A stretch of 64,000 nucleotides of DNA from Welwitschia mirabilis (GCA_051453625.1 JBOZIK010000001.1:114173254-114237253), one strand, 5' to 3'; shown: positions 32,721 through 46,065, numbered from the stretch's first letter. Notes: a model not told the origin generated them from the letters alone. A program made the numbers and translations.

Positions 32721-33666
32721 NNNNNNNNNNNNNNNNNNNNNNNNNNNNNNNNNNNNNNNNNNNNNNNNNNNNNNNNNNNNNNNNNNNNNNNNNNNNNNNN
32801 NNNNNNNNNNNNNNNNNNNNNNNNNNNNNNNNNNNNNNNNNNNNNNNNNNNNNNNNNNNNNNNNNNNNNNNNNNNNNNNNNNNNNNNNNNNNNNNNNNNN
32901 NNNNNNNNNNNNNNNNNNNNNNNNNNNNNNNNNNNNNNNNNNNNNNNNNNNNNNNNNNNNNNNNNNNNNNNNNNNNNNNNNNNNNNNNNNNNNNNNNNNN
33001 NNNNNNNNNNNNNNNNNNNNNNNNNNNNNNNNNNNNNNNNNNNNNNNNNNNNNNNNNNNNNNNNNNNNNNNNNNNNNNNNNNNNNNNNNNNNNNNNNNNN
33101 NNNNNNNNNNNNNNNNNNNNNNNNNNNNNNNNNNNNNNNNNNNNNNNNNNNNNNNNNNNNNNNNNNNNNNNNNNNNNNNNNNNNNNNNNNNNNNNNNNNN
33201 NNNNNNNNNNNNNNNNNNNNNNNNNNNNNNNNNNNNNNNNNNNNNNNNNNNNNNNNNNNNNNNNNNNNNNNNNNNNNNNNNNNNNNNNNNNNNNNNNNNN
33301 NNNNNNNNNNNNNNNNNNNNNNNNNNNNNNNNNNNNNNNNNNNNNNNNNNNNNNNNNNNNNNNNNNNNNNNNNNNNNNNNNNNNNNNNNNNNNNNNNNNN
33401 NNNNNNNNNNNNNNNNNNNNNNNNNNNNNNNNNNNNNNNNNNNNNNNNNNNNNNNNNNNNNNNNNNNNNNNNNNNNNNNNNNNNNNNNNNNNNNNNNNNN
33501 NNNNNNNNNNNNNNNNNNNNNNNNNNNNNNNNNNNNNNNNNNNNNNNNNNNNNNNNNNNNNNNNNNNNNNNNNNNNNNNNNNNNNNNNNNNNNNNNNNNN
33601 NNNNNNNNNNNNNNNNNNNNNNNNNNNNNNNNNNNNNNNNNNNNNNNNNNNNNNNNNNNNNNNNNN
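32721..33666. other. Assembly gap, 946 N
   Basis: Sized gap, not the standard 100 N, so its length is probably estimated from spanning evidence. An apparent long open frame across it is an artefact of the N run. Confidence 0.95.
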
Positions 33667-35127
33667 TTTTTGGCCTTTACTTCTTAGATTTTCAATGTAG
33701 TTTACCTTTTACATTTAAGTTCAATACAATGAAAAAATGATAGTCATTTTTACCTTATAAAGAAAAAAGATTATTATCATATGCTTTTGAAAGACATATT
33801 CATTAAGAATCACTATTATAAATTACACCAAATGCCAAACGTAGAGATTTAATGGAGATCAAGAGCTCATAGCATTTGGAGATTACTTGTCTTATCAAAA
33901 AAATATTACTATTTATGGTATCTATTTTATCAACATCTACTTACTGGTAGAAAGCTTCTATATGTGAAATTTGTAGTTGACATCTAGCCTTTCTACAATA
34001 ATGACAACAATTTTCAATATAGCTTCATTGATTTCTTTATGGCTTGAAATCCTTAGATATCGATTCTTATATTCTTTCAAGAATTTCATTCAAGCTTGAA
34101 GTATTTCTTCTTAGAGATCTAATAAATCTTCAAAGTTACTAATTATTTGTTTAAAAGTGTTTTGATCCTTGCACCCTTCACATAATCTACAAACATTGAT
34201 GTACTCATATTTTTTAAAGAATTGATAACTATACTTTTCTAGACTTAAGGCTTTTATTTTGTAAATTATTACTTTTAAATCCACACTTAGGTGATAGAAA
34301 ATTAGTTAGAGGTTAATTAACTCCTCCAGCTAGTGGATCATTATTCAAATGGATATTTCTTAGCTTCATAGATGTCTTCTTAGAATCCAGTTGTTACCAT
34401 AATATATCCTTTTTTTTTTAGACCTTCATGCTAGCCCTACATAGCTTACAAATAATAGACAAATTGAAGACTATAAAAGTCATTTTCCACCACTCCAGGA
34501 CCATGTATAAAAAGATGCGTAAAGCCCTTTATTACCTTCAAAGTATTTATCTTTAGTTATGATGATGTATTACCTAGATACAAGAAATTTTTTAGTTACA
34601 TTTTCTCTATAGTCTAGTCACAGGATTTTTGATCATATACTTACTATGTATTGTAGATGTTTTTAAAGGTTAATATCACATTACTATTTAGCTTTTAACA
34701 CCCTCCTTAAAGATGGCCACTAAAAGACATTAAATAAGTATAATTTGTTATAGTGATTATTAAAGAAGAATATTTATTTGTTATTTTTAGGATGCACTCT
34801 TTTTCTTCTATAAGGAAAACTTTTCTAACTAAGTGGTAATCTAATTGGTGGGAGACTTGTTCTTTTCTTAGAAGGTTTTGAGTTTAGACCTTTGATGCTT
34901 TCTTGGAATATGCTTTCTTGGAATATTATGAGGCCTTACACATAATTAAAATCATTTATTTAGACAATCAAGGTGGTTATACTTCTAGGTGAAGTAGCTA
35001 AAAGTTTCATGTTTAACTTCCCCTTTTATCAGGGAATATTTATTTTACTTTCATAATAAAGTTATTTTTGTTATTATTTTTAAAGGCTTTTTATATTTTA
35101 TTCTTTTATTTCCTTATATTTTTTTTA
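33667..35127. other. AT-rich stretch, nothing recognised
   Basis: No family could be assigned on either strand. Minus-strand text around 34000 includes a Cys/His-containing run (ENCCHYCRKARCQ) that could be a decayed zinc knuckle, but the spacing does not fit well. Confidence 0.3.
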
Positions 35128-35300
35128 AAAAAAAACTTAGGAGGAAGTTTTATCATATATTTTGCGAAAAGTATAGCCACCCAGCTTGCTTAAATATATG
35201 ATGTAATTATGTCTAAGGCTACGTACATCCAAAAGCTGAAACCCCTAACCTTATGAATAAAGGACAAGTGCCTCATCAATTTAACCACCATCTAATTAGC
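35128..35300 (-). mobile_element. Possible tRNA-derived SINE
   Basis: On the minus strand GGTGGTTAAATTGATGAGGC (35288-35269) resembles a Pol III A box region. About 30 bp later GGGGTTTCAGC (35245-35235) resembles a decayed B box (GGTTCGANTCC), and the spacer CACTTGTCCTTTATTCATAAGG resembles the anticodon-arm part of a tRNA. Below about 35140 the minus strand enters a T-run. No target duplication was found. Confidence 0.35.
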
Positions 35301-35406
35301 TTTTCTTATGCCAAAATATGTTTAATTAACACTAAAATTCATAGATTTCTTTTAAATTATAATTCTATGTTGATAGATTTAATATACTATGTAATTTTAA
35401 ACAAAG

Positions 35407-35506
35407 NNNNNNNNNNNNNNNNNNNNNNNNNNNNNNNNNNNNNNNNNNNNNNNNNNNNNNNNNNNNNNNNNNNNNNNNNNNNNNNNNNNNNNNNNNNNNN
35501 NNNNNN
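35407..35506. other. Assembly gap, 100 N
   Basis: Placeholder gap; flanks not similar. Confidence 0.95.
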
Positions 35507-36149
35507 TCATATTCGTTGATACTATTTGAGTAATTTTTATATTTATCCTTAGTAATTAACATATACAAAAATGAAGCTTAAATTATAATAAATATTATGA
35601 TAAAGATTAAAAAATCAATGTAGTTAATATCCGTATATGATTTGATAGAATTTAGATAAAATGGAGCCTTGAAATCATCTAATAACATTAATAAATTCTT
35701 ACCGAAATAAGGTCTTGTTAACCATTAATAAGTTTAATAAGGTTTGTAAGTTAAAATCAATGAGTTTAATAAAGTTAGTTAAGTTACTAATATTTAACCT
35801 AGACTGAATAAGAATAATGCAATATTATTTATGAAGCTTTATTTTAAAAACAAACTTAAGTTCTAATGATCATGAAGTGTAGATTTCATATCTAAGTATT
35901 CTTCATTGACTAGATTTAGCTTAACAAACTTACCAACATACAAATAGTATTTTTAACCTTTCACATTAATGACTTGTTGGCCATGGGAATAGATGCTTAA
36001 CCCATTACAAAATTTACTAAACCATTACTTATGAAATTTAAAATATATGTAATAAATCTAGTGCACTAATATTTAGGAATGAAGATCTGTAGAGGGATAA
36101 GACAATAAACCTTGGATAAACTAAGTTTACAATGGAATTGTTGAACTTA

Positions 36150-36790
36150 GTGAAATGATAATCTATCATTTAGTTAGAATACCCCTTGATCTAGGATATC
36201 AACCTGATTTTGAAAGTGAACCAATAGATCCTGCTTTTAGCACATAAGTTATTAGTGAGTTATTATTTTTAATAGATACAAGACCTTGTATTGAATATTG
36301 TTTTGAAGACAGCTCATAAAAGTGCATATCAGGTTTGTACACCATGTATTAAGATATATAAAAACTTTACTGAATTAATTCTTAATTAAAATAAACATAT
36401 TAATAATAAAAATAAGTCATGTACTAAGGTCATGAATAAAAATAAAAAAGAAATTATGGTAGAATCGTTTTTTGATGTAGATTTTATGAGAATAACATAA
36501 AAATAAGATCGACATTAGCTTATAGAATCTTTGTAAACAAGTCTCCTATAACTTAAAAGAATAAGAAAGAATTAATAGTAGCAAGACCTTCAATGAAAGT
36601 TGAATTCAGATTCCTAGATAAAGTGGAAAATGAAATAGAATGGTTGAATAATCTATTCTATAACATGGATCTTAGGATTAAAAAGATAATAATAATATAT
36701 TGAGATAATCAATCCATTATTATTAGAATTTAAAATCCAGACTTCATTAATAGAAGTAGAAATTTTGATTTCATTATCATGGAGTAAGTA
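36150..36790 (+). pseudogene. Copia RT/RNase H fragment, third family
   Basis: LFLIDTRPCIEYCFED (about 36262-36310) matches 'LxYLxxTRPDIxxxV' at the end of RT. YRIFVNKSPIT (about 36512) matches 'GYxxFxGxxxITW'. KELIVARPSMKVEFRFLDKV (about 36555-36615) matches 'SVVARSSxEAEFRAxA', EIEWLNNLF matches 'ELLWLKxLL', and DNQSIIIRI-stop-NPDFINR (about 36705-36755) matches 'CDNxSAIxIAxNPVxHxR'. The run 36515-36780 is one frame with three or four stops. The element's other domains upstream (35507-36150) are not recognisable. Confidence 0.75.
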
Positions 36791-37433
36791 ATATTATAAC
36801 AAAAATTTCATAGATGTCAACTTTGATCCTATCATACAAAAAAAATGTGATGGACTAAGAAAGTCACTTGGAGGTTAGAAGTTTATTGCATTCAAGGAAT
36901 ATCTAAAGATACAAAACCATAAAATCCAACATAAGGAAGAAAAAAAAGCCTAAAAATAAAACCACCCTTAGTGCTCTCACGATTTTCAAATTTTTAAGAG
37001 AAGTATTATAACTATCCATGTAAATACTCATGGAGGGTTTATGAGTTTCAATCATAAGTCTTAAAGAATATTATAGAATCCTAACCATGGAATCATAATT
37101 TATAACTAGTGTGTATGATATTTTGTGATGAATTTCTTAGACTTATGATAAAATCAATGGAAGTCCCACATATTCTTATAAATGAAGATGAAGATTAGGG
37201 ATCTTATTTTCAAATAGATTTCAGGTAATGATGCAATTTTATGATGTAATTTCACATGCAAGTAATTTGATAAAAATACCTTCTTCACTAATTAATGAAA
37301 ATACTTATTTATTTTATAACAAACAAAAATGGTTATTATAACTAATTTTGTATTATTTATAATTTATTATGATCATGCAATAACCTAAAGTTGTGTAAGA
37401 ATATGAACATTAATGTAATTTATGTACTTTATA
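36791..37433. other. No recognised gene; probably 3' end of the Copia fragment
   Basis: No LTR pair could be matched. AT-rich throughout. Confidence 0.3.
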
Positions 37434-37560
37434 ATCTCTCTCTCTCTCTCTCTCTCTCTCNNNNNNNNNNNNNNNNNNNNNNNNNNNNNNNNNNNNNNNN
37501 NNNNNNNNNNNNNNNNNNNNNNNNNNNNNNNNNNNNNNNNNNNNNNNNNNNNNNNNNNNN

Positions 37561-37625
<65 letters not shown>
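37434..37625. repeat. (CT)n microsatellite spanning an assembly gap
   Basis: 27 bp of CT repeat before and 65 bp after the 100 N gap at 37461-37560. The gap lies inside the repeat, so true length is unknown. Frames coding only Ser-Leu or Arg-Glu here are not genes. Confidence 0.97.
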
Positions 37626-37628
<3 letters not shown>

Positions 37629-38554
37629 AAAAGAAAATTAGAAAACACCTATATTAGGCTTGTGAAAAAGTAGAAAAATGTTAATATCTAGATATTCTAG
37701 TTGATTCCATCTCACGAGGAGAAGCATGTTAATAATTGATTGCATTACTTATCTGATTTTCTTAGAAACACAACTTAGAATACATTTTTAATACTTGTTT
37801 TTAAAATAATTAACCTTTTTCCTCTTCTTTCATGCTTTTTAACTTTATAAATATGTACTTACTCCCTAAGCCTTACCTGTATTAGAATATGCAATTTCCT
37901 TTTATAAAACCTCTTGTTCTAGTACATAGAATTGATAAACAATTTTTCCACTGTCCTCCTCCTCAATATTTATTTCATCTTCAATGCCATCTTCTATTTG
38001 TTTAGGATAAATGTTACTAGGATTATTATCTTTAAAAGATTAACCTTATGATTTGGAGAGGTTGAATAGAGAAGAGTATCTACTCATCCAAATCATCTTC
38101 ATGCCTTAAATCTATACTATCATTATTAAAAGAGTCATGTATACTATGAATAGATAATATTGTATATATTACTTAATTATTAATTTTTAAGAGTTACAAG
38201 ATTATCTCTTTATATTTTTCTTTTTAGAGTTTCAAGTTTTACTCAAATCATTTTACTTAATAAGAGATAAATCAACTCTTAAGTATAAAATTTATCTTCA
38301 ATATCATCAATTTTAAACAATTGCAATTAACATATAAAATAATGTAAAATATAAATAAAGATAAAATTACATAGGAAAAAAGTTAAAATGTATATAACCA
38401 ATGAATTATTGTAGTTTGTTTTGTTCCAAGCCACATATACTTTCAAGGAACCTACCTTCAGCTTTAAAAGGACACGATGTTACATCAAAGGAATTTAACC
38501 TATTTATCTATCTTAATATTTATATATAACTTCTTCCTCTCACATGATTTTCTT

Positions 38555-38690
38555 AGCTATAAATGATGAACCTCTTCCCTCACCATAGTTCATTCTGTGC
38601 TTCCACAACATATCTCATAATCCATTTCACTGCTTGCCAATGTTCCCATCCTGGAAACCACCACATATAGTGGCGAGATTGACTTCTAAT
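38555..38690 (-). pseudogene. Copia RT C-terminal fragment, minus strand
   Basis: Minus strand reads SRHYMWWFPGWEHWQAVKWI then MRYVVEAQNELW (about 38690-38583). This matches 'VVSRYMxNPGxEHWxAVKWILRYLKGT' near the RT/RNase H junction of Copia elements. The frame is open for about 45 codons. No other domain is identifiable nearby, so it is an isolated piece. Confidence 0.75.
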
Positions 38691-38699
38691 TCAATTATG

Positions 38700-39424
38700 G
38701 GATATTACCATTACTAAAACCAAGTGAAATCTTCACATATAACTCAATTGAGAATTATAATGTTTTATATATAAGTCAACTAAGAATTATAAAAATTATT
38801 ATAACACCTATAATATAGTTCCAAGTTAAAAATATTATTTATAGCTTTCTCTTAAGATATAAACAAATAGCTCTTCTTTTGATTATATAGCAATTATTGT
38901 AAGATAATATTGATCTTTGGATTATTTTATACATCTATCCTCTACTAGGTTTTGGTATTTTTTTAAGTTTTAATTATATTTTAAGAAATGACAGGAATGG
39001 CTAGTACATGTCTTATTTACTTTTTCATTTTCATGGATATAAATGGTTTATGAGGTTAGTTTTAAAAAACCTCTTACACTCATTGGAGATTAATTGATTC
39101 TCATATGCGTAATCTCACACAGTGATAATATCCTATGAAATTACATTAAATCACTTTAGAACTTAGACCATCTAGTAGAGTATAATTAAGGTCATGAGGT
39201 TTCTTAATACTCTAGATGTTCTAATTAGATATTCACTATGCTATCTATTTAAAATAGTAATATTAAGCAACTCTAAATGTGTAAGTGAGTAGCATAAATG
39301 TCTCAACATCAATGTCATTAAAAAATAAAATATGAAGAATTAAGATTATCTTTAGCTAAGGAAGCTACATGGTGTTAATTAAGATTAACTAGAGTCATTT
39401 AAGTTAGGATAAAAAAAAGGGCGT
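38700..39424. other. AT-rich stretch, nothing recognised
   Basis: Flank of the Athila-like element; no gene or repeat seen. Confidence 0.35.
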
Positions 39425-40867
39425 GTGTTCGTGGTATAGCATTGAATCAGATTAAAACTAGATAAGAACCTAATATCATTCTTCCACACAAAAGTAACAT
39501 AATTCTTTTAAACTTGTAATGAAAATCAAAACAAATAAAAACTAGAAGTTGAGATTTTGTTAATCTTTGATTAACAATGTAAGGAATCAAATGTGCTTTA
39601 AAGTTCTAGCATGACTTATCTAATGCTCCATATTTACTTTAATGATTTCTATATTTTTGAAACACAAACTAAGATCATCAAGTCATTATGGCTTAGACAT
39701 AATGACATAATCTCATCCATCATATGAGTGTTGGTGAGTTGCTTAGTCCCTCTAATTCTTCACAACCCTTCATAAACATGGAAAGCATGAATGATTGTGC
39801 ATAAGATTCATCAAACGATAGCAACTACAAATCATAGAAGTAACCACAAGAAACTCACTCGATAATGAAAGAACTTGATAACAAAGGAGTCTCACCTAAG
39901 ATTTTCTAATACTAAATTAGTGTGCATTAACAATAAAAGAATGAATGACTACTTAAATAAATAATAACTAGCCTTACTAAAGATTTCTAATACTAGATTA
40001 ATATGCATTAATAATGAAAAAGAAAATTAATTTTATATTAAAACTTGAAAGATACATTATATCAATGGAGAAAGATAAAGTTGAATAGAACCCAAAACTA
40101 GCCTCAGAATAAATCTACCCCTAAGAAAGGTGCTTGAAAGGCCATAATGTCTAATGCTGTAACTCTTCCCATGACATTTTTCTAACCAAAGATACATTAC
40201 AATTAGGGTTCAAGACCTTTTTATAAATGAGGGAAGGCTTAGAGAGCTTTGTCATGATGTGGTTGACGGGTGGTTATATAAGGAGGGTTACACTTGAATG
40301 ATTACTTAAGTAGAAAGTTACAAATTTTAGCATGTAGTCTTCATAGAGGATCCTTTGTGTTCTAATGCAAGAGAAGTGATGACATACCTTTTGATTGATG
40401 ATGCAACTACTAACAGTTGCTATGCCACATGTCCTCCATCTAATCATCCTTATTATTATCACATGTTACTATGGCGTGTCATTTTATTCTTCCAACATGT
40501 GTTATTGAAGTTGAAGGTCTATTCTAATTTTACATATAACTTAGCCCATAAGTGTAATATAATGAACCTTTTCAAAAGGATGCAACAACATGAGATTTAA
40601 TAAATTCTACCTTAGAAGATTGGTGGCGCTAGTGAACATAGATAGTGATGCTGGCATTATTTGCTAGAATTTCTTCAACTTCTACAATGTCATCCAAAAG
40701 GCAACAATAAACTTTATTATGTTATGGGAAAGTTTATAATTACATGAAATATGTTAAAAATAGTAAAAAACACCATTTTATGATAAAACGATGAGTTTAA
40801 TGTCGTTCCCTATTGAAAATTGATTAAATATACTTACTTGGAATGTCAATTTTTACATGTAAATACA
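39425..40867 (-). repeat. Athila/Tat-like 3' LTR
   Basis: About 1.44 kb. Aligns along its length with 46066-47529 (shared AATTAAAACTAG, ACTAAGATCATCAA, ATAATCTCATCCA, TCATAGAGG, TTTTATGATAAA). Minus-strand TATA box at 40226-40217 (TATAAAAAGG). Edges are uncertain by about 10 bp. Frames on both strands within it (for example 40274-40600) are not genes. Confidence 0.78.
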
Positions 40868-43453
40868 CCCTCTAACTAAACTTTTTCTAGTCTCTTAGCA
40901 AAAAATTTCATAAAGAAATGATCAACATGGAAAAATTATCTAAGTAAAATGTTTAAGTATGGAAATGATATCATTTTTAAAAATTTTTGATCAATTTTTG
41001 ATAAATAAGGCATCAAAATCAAAAACATTTTGTGAAAAATGGATGCTATACTCCATGACCAAAACCAGACTTTATTCTTAAAGTTAAAGAGATAGAAAAT
41101 TGAATACAAACCTTTTGAGAACAAGTAAAAGCATTTTAAAAATATATTTTACATTATATGGCTTTTCATACAATATGTTAGAAAATTATTTTGATGTAAG
41201 TACTTTAGAAATTTAGGAAAACTACAATACAAAGACTTTAAACCAATATGCAAGACACACTTGAAAACATTTGAAAACAGTATAATACAACATACAACAA
41301 AATGTAAGAATGTGAGATACTCTTAGAAATAATGATGAATCATTTGCTTTGTAAATTAGGATTATTTTAAAGGCAAGGAAAATTGGATTGAAGGTGAAAA
41401 TGAAATGTGATTATTAAGTCAATTTCTAAAAGAATTTATCAGAAACCCAAAATCTAAAAAGACTATAAATGAGATGGATATTGTTGTAGAAGAGTGTGAG
41501 GGTAAAAAATAAAAAATAAATGGTGATACTAGTCAAGACTAGTGGCAGCATTAACTTCTTTGGGATTTTAAAATGAAAGCTTATGAAATGGTCTATCAGG
41601 CAAAATGGTAATTTTTGATGTTACAGGATAAATTGAATGGTAAATGAACAGAGCAATAATGGGAAGAAATTTTCACTAAACGATGAAAATTCATTATGAG
41701 TAGAGCTCTTGTTTGTAATACATGGCAATGGAAATGAAAACTAATCCAAACACCTACGAATGAAAAAGACAAAAATTCCTAGGATAATGACTATTTTAGT
41801 TTTATGTTTATTTAAATGGATCACAATGCCAAACAAACAAAATGTACTCTAAGTAAACTTATAAAAAACCAAAAATTAGTTAAGCACATTTTCAGGTATT
41901 TACATTAAAGAAAGTAAACACATAAGCATCTCTAAATCCCCTTTTTTCTTTTCATTTTTACCTTTTGTACAATCACATGTGTTTCTTGTTTTAAGCGTTA
42001 GTTGAAATCGAGCATCTAGTGTTATGAAATCTTCTCCAAATAGAATTAATCATGTTGTTATATGGAGGAGTTAGTGCTACATTGCCAATGAGTATCTATA
42101 ACCTTGATGTAGTTGAAAATGTCATAAAATAGTTTGTTGGGGATACATTACTAGTGAGAATTCATAGCCCCAATGTAGTTAACTAAATCCAATTTTTATT
42201 GATCACTATATTATGTGCTTTTTTGAAGAGAAGATATTTTATTTTCTTTAAATCAATCCTTCTCATATTTAATAAATTTTATGCACATGAAAGGGATCAT
42301 TAGCTCATTAGCCTAATCAAGAAAAATCTTATCTCCATAAAATGCTTTGAGAACATGAAACATATCACAAAAGTAGATTCATCCTTTTTCAACCATATTT
42401 TCCAAGTAGGAGACCTTGAGTAATACTAACCTTAATAAGATAACTTATAAAATAAATAGAACCTTTTCTTAAATATTATAAGTAAACTTAAATTTTATCT
42501 AGTTCGTAAGGATAAGATAATTACTTATTAACGGTTTATTCATTAAGGGACATCAGCTAGGATTATTTAGTCTTAGGAATTCATAGATAAATAGAAGGGA
42601 AGGGTGGTTGGTAAGTTCTATCAAATGATACTAAAGTGGAGAGGGTGGATGATGAGGTTTAAGGCAATCATGATTTATTCTATGCTATTAGTGGTATTTG
42701 GAATTTCCTAAGTTTTATTAAATGATACTAAAGTGGAGGGGGTAGATGATGAAATCTAAGGCAATGATTGTACAAGTGGTAGTGCTTGAATGGTTTAAAA
42801 TGAGAAAGGCCATCAAGCTCAAATGTTTTTAACATTTTGAAGAGGTCATAATGAATGTTAGCTTAAGGGCAATGTGAGAAAATAGGGGAGGGGGCTTTAT
42901 TATCCCAAGGAGGAATGAAGATGTTTTAAGGGGTAATAAATTGTATTATTAGGGATTCTAGTCGATGTCAAAGAATCTACTAAAGAATTACACAATAAGA
43001 AGGTTTCTTTTGTATCATCTTTATATGGTGCACTTGACACTCGTTATTTCACTTTCAAAGCTCTACACCACATGTGATGATTAGTGTGGTCATTATAAAT
43101 CATACAATATAGATAACATATTTTATAGACAATGGAAAAACACCAAATATGCATGTTGCTTATCCATGCCTAGTTAGCTCTTCACTATAAGTGGTTCTTT
43201 TACCTACTGTTCATAATGGTCTTTTACCTTTAACAGGGGTCAATCATGCTTCACAATAAGGATTTTATTAAAACATATTAAAAGATTTTAAGATCTTTTA
43301 AGACATTTTTGAAATACCTTAAAAGCCTTTATTTCTAGTAGTGCTTCCTCAAATGGTTACTCATTTTATGCTGATTGCTTATGATATGATATGTTTAATT
43401 CCACTCTAAAGTATGATCTACTTATACATAATCGCTGACTCTCTAATGGATTT
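40868..43453. other. Interior of the Athila-like element, not recognised, with ~100 bp repeats
   Basis: No pol domain seen on either strand. At about 42610-42780 a unit beginning AAATGATACTAAAGTGGAG is present twice. A further related copy (GATGAGGTTTAAG, GATATTTGGA, ACCATCAAGC) starts right after the gap at 43554. A plus-strand TTAAGGGCAATG followed by GGGGAGGGGG near 42870-42900 resembles the untranslated tail of other Athila/Tat elements and may mark a second insertion. Confidence 0.4.
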
Positions 43454-43553
43454 NNNNNNNNNNNNNNNNNNNNNNNNNNNNNNNNNNNNNNNNNNNNNNN
43501 NNNNNNNNNNNNNNNNNNNNNNNNNNNNNNNNNNNNNNNNNNNNNNNNNNNNN
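43454..43553. other. Assembly gap, 100 N
   Basis: Right flank resembles 42651-42830 but the left flank does not overlap it end to end, unlike the other overlapping gaps. Confidence 0.95.
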
Positions 43554-43899
43554 ATGAGGTTTAAGCCATGGCGGTTGGTTCTAGGCTATAGATGATATTT
43601 GGATTTTCCTAAATGAAAGTGTTGAAGGCAATAATTATGCAGATGGTAAGTATTAAGTGGTTTTAAGAAAGAAAGACCATCAAGCAATAATGTTTTTAAT
43701 GTTTTTCATTTTTTTAAATCCTAAATATAGTCTTAAAAAAATCTATTTCAAAGAAAAAATCTAATATAAAAGCATAAAAAGAAATTATACTTTTAGAACA
43801 AAAGAATTTTCCAAGATTATGCATGGAAAGTTGCTCAAGAGTATGGAAGCAAAGGTTGGATGATGGGTCAAAAGTTTTCTAGGTATTTTGAGTTAGAAG

Positions 43900-45700
43900 A
43901 GAATCCATGTAGATTTTTATGTATGATTCCATACAATTAGAAATAACATCAACATAACTAGTAAAGTTTATGCATTCCAAGTAAAAACAGTCCAACCTTT
44001 AACTTGTTTTTGCTTATTTAATAACTCATGCATGACATCATTTTGGGGTGAAGATAAAAATGAGTTGAAAACCATTAAATAGGTTGAATCTTCATTAACA
44101 AAATTATCCAAAAATGATTCTAATGCTAAAGAAGATTTCTCTTCTTTATTGAGGTTTTAGTCTTACTTAACATATAAAGACAAAAGTAGAATAGTTGGCT
44201 CATGAAGTTATTAAGAAAAAGGCAAAGGTTTTTCAATGGATGGGTTATGTATAGGCTTTTCATTAATGTTCTCTTCCTTGTTAATATTTCTAGGTAATTC
44301 CTCCTTATGTGGTTGCTTGAGCGACAATGGTTGTAATTTAAAAAAAAGGTTTTTCTTTGATGTTGTCCTTCTCATTGATGGCACTTATTAACCCATCCTT
44401 TGTTGTATAACTCTCAAAGGTATAGTCTTCTTCAAATGGTTACTTATCTTCTAATAATTACTCATCCGTAATATGTTTTATTCTCCTTCAAAGTATAGCC
44501 TTTTCTCAAACGATTGTTTACTCTCTAGTGTGTTTTTGTCCTTAATGTCCTCATGGATTTACTCATTATTTTCTTTCTCATTTTTAAAGGATATAACTTG
44601 GATATCATCAATATTACTATCATTAATTATTTTAGAGTTTTCAAGGTTCTTAGGCTCATGGAATGTAGGAATGTTTTCCTTTTGTTATTAGTTAAGATTA
44701 AGCTAGTTATCAAGATTATTATAATTTAAAGAACAAAGAATTTATTGGAGAAGTTGGATTTGGAAATGAAAACTTTACTTAAGTTTGGTTAAGGTGGAGG
44801 GTTTTCTTATAATCACAGTTGATTTGGACTTGAGTATCTATGAATTTCTTAATGTCTCCTCAAAAGGAGTGGATAAAGATTATTGTTGCATGTAGGAAGA
44901 TGGAGGGTAAGGATTAAATAATGAGGAATAAGAGTCATAAGGGGTAATGGAAGACATGGAATGAAACTCCCTTTATTCAAAATAGGAATTTTCAAACTCA
45001 GGATTATTAAGAGATTGATCTATACAAGGAGGGAATTCTAGGCTTTTAAGATATTTCTTGCCTAGTATTAGAAGGATCTCTAAGTTTGAAATGGTATGGA
45101 TTGTATTGAAGGTGATTTCCTAGGGGTCAAATATAATCTTCTATATTTTGTTTAGGTTGAATGCTATTATGAAAATTGTAAACATTTTCATAGTTTCCAT
45201 AGATAGGTTATAGTTTAGAAGGTATTTCTAATGGATCACATTCCCAACTTATGTTAAGTATTACAAAAAAAGCTATAATTTTGACTATAGGATCATGTTT
45301 TCCTAAATTTTTTAAGATTTCAGAGGAGACCTGATATCAAAAATGTTTTAGAGAGTATAAGAGAGGTTATAATAAAATTTTAAAAGGATTCCATGGCTGA
45401 TGACACTGGTCAAGAAAGGTAGTAGTGTGAGTTGGTTGGGATAGAATAGTTCAAGAAAATACAGAGGTTATGTTTGGATCTACACAAACTGATTCACATT
45501 GCAGGGTCTCAAAAACTTTTAATAGAAACAAAATTGATTGCAACTTGGAAAAGACAATCCTAGCAAAATAAACCCTAAACTTTTTTTAAATTTTTTAAAA
45601 TTTTATTAGAATTTAATAAAACAAAAAATAAAAATTACAAAAAAGAAATTTACAGAAAACAACAAAAAGCATATAAGAATGTTAGAGTTTAATTTTAGTT
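43900..45700 (-). pseudogene. Athila/Tat-like gag remnant
   Basis: Would form the element's capsid. Reading the minus strand from the primer site, coding-like text appears from about 45470. It includes a Tyr/Pro-rich run TPYDSYSSLFNPYPPSSYMQ (about 44960-44895), then TPFEETL, and in another frame KKFIDTQVQINCDYKKTLHL (about 44855-44795). This fits the 'YPPxxxx..SLEETLxxFMxTQxQINxxxKxTLxxLNxT' C-terminal gag region of Athila/Tat. Acidic linker text follows (DDIQVISFKNEKENNE, about 44615-44565), then QPHKEELPRNINKEE (about 44320-44275). Frameshifts and stops are frequent. Confidence 0.6.
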
Positions 45701-46040
45701 TTTCTCCTTTTTGCGATCTTTATTTTGGTTGTGATCTGCAAAAAAAAATCATTAGACCTCAAATACAAAATACCAAATACAGAAACGTAATTCAGATTAG
45801 AGTAGTAAAACTGAACAAAAATTTAAAAAAATAGACCATTTCAGGTTTCACTGGAAAAGGACTAATACCCACCATTAGAAAGGAAGAAATAAATACACAA
45901 GAGAAAAAAACAAAAGAACCAACTTAAATATCACTAGAAGAGGAGTAGTACCTACCACTGGAAAAATAAAAACTAAATTAAAAAACACAAAAATTACAAG
46001 AAGAAAAATCATGTACTTTTGAAAATCTACCATGCCAATA

Positions 46041-46059
46041 TCCTTAGCAATGGTATTAA
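46041..46059 (-). promoter_or_regulatory. Decayed tRNA-Asp primer-binding site
   Basis: Minus strand TAATACCATTGCTAAGGAT compared with the Athila/Tat site TGGCGCCGTTGCCGGGGAT. Of 19 positions, 11 match and all 8 differences are C-to-T or G-to-A, with no indel. It sits about 12 bp inside the 5' LTR. Confidence 0.65.
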
Positions 46060-46065
46060 AACCTA

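Noticed and set aside
32671-33687. A 338-codon open frame
   Set aside because: Nearly all of it is the 946 N gap; only a few codons are real sequence.
37385-37673. Open frames of Ser-Leu or Arg-Glu dipeptides
   Set aside because: They are translations of the CT microsatellite and of N bases, not genes.
40274-40600. Two opposite frames near 40.3-40.6 kb
   Set aside because: They lie within the Athila-like LTR and are not preserved in the partner LTR.
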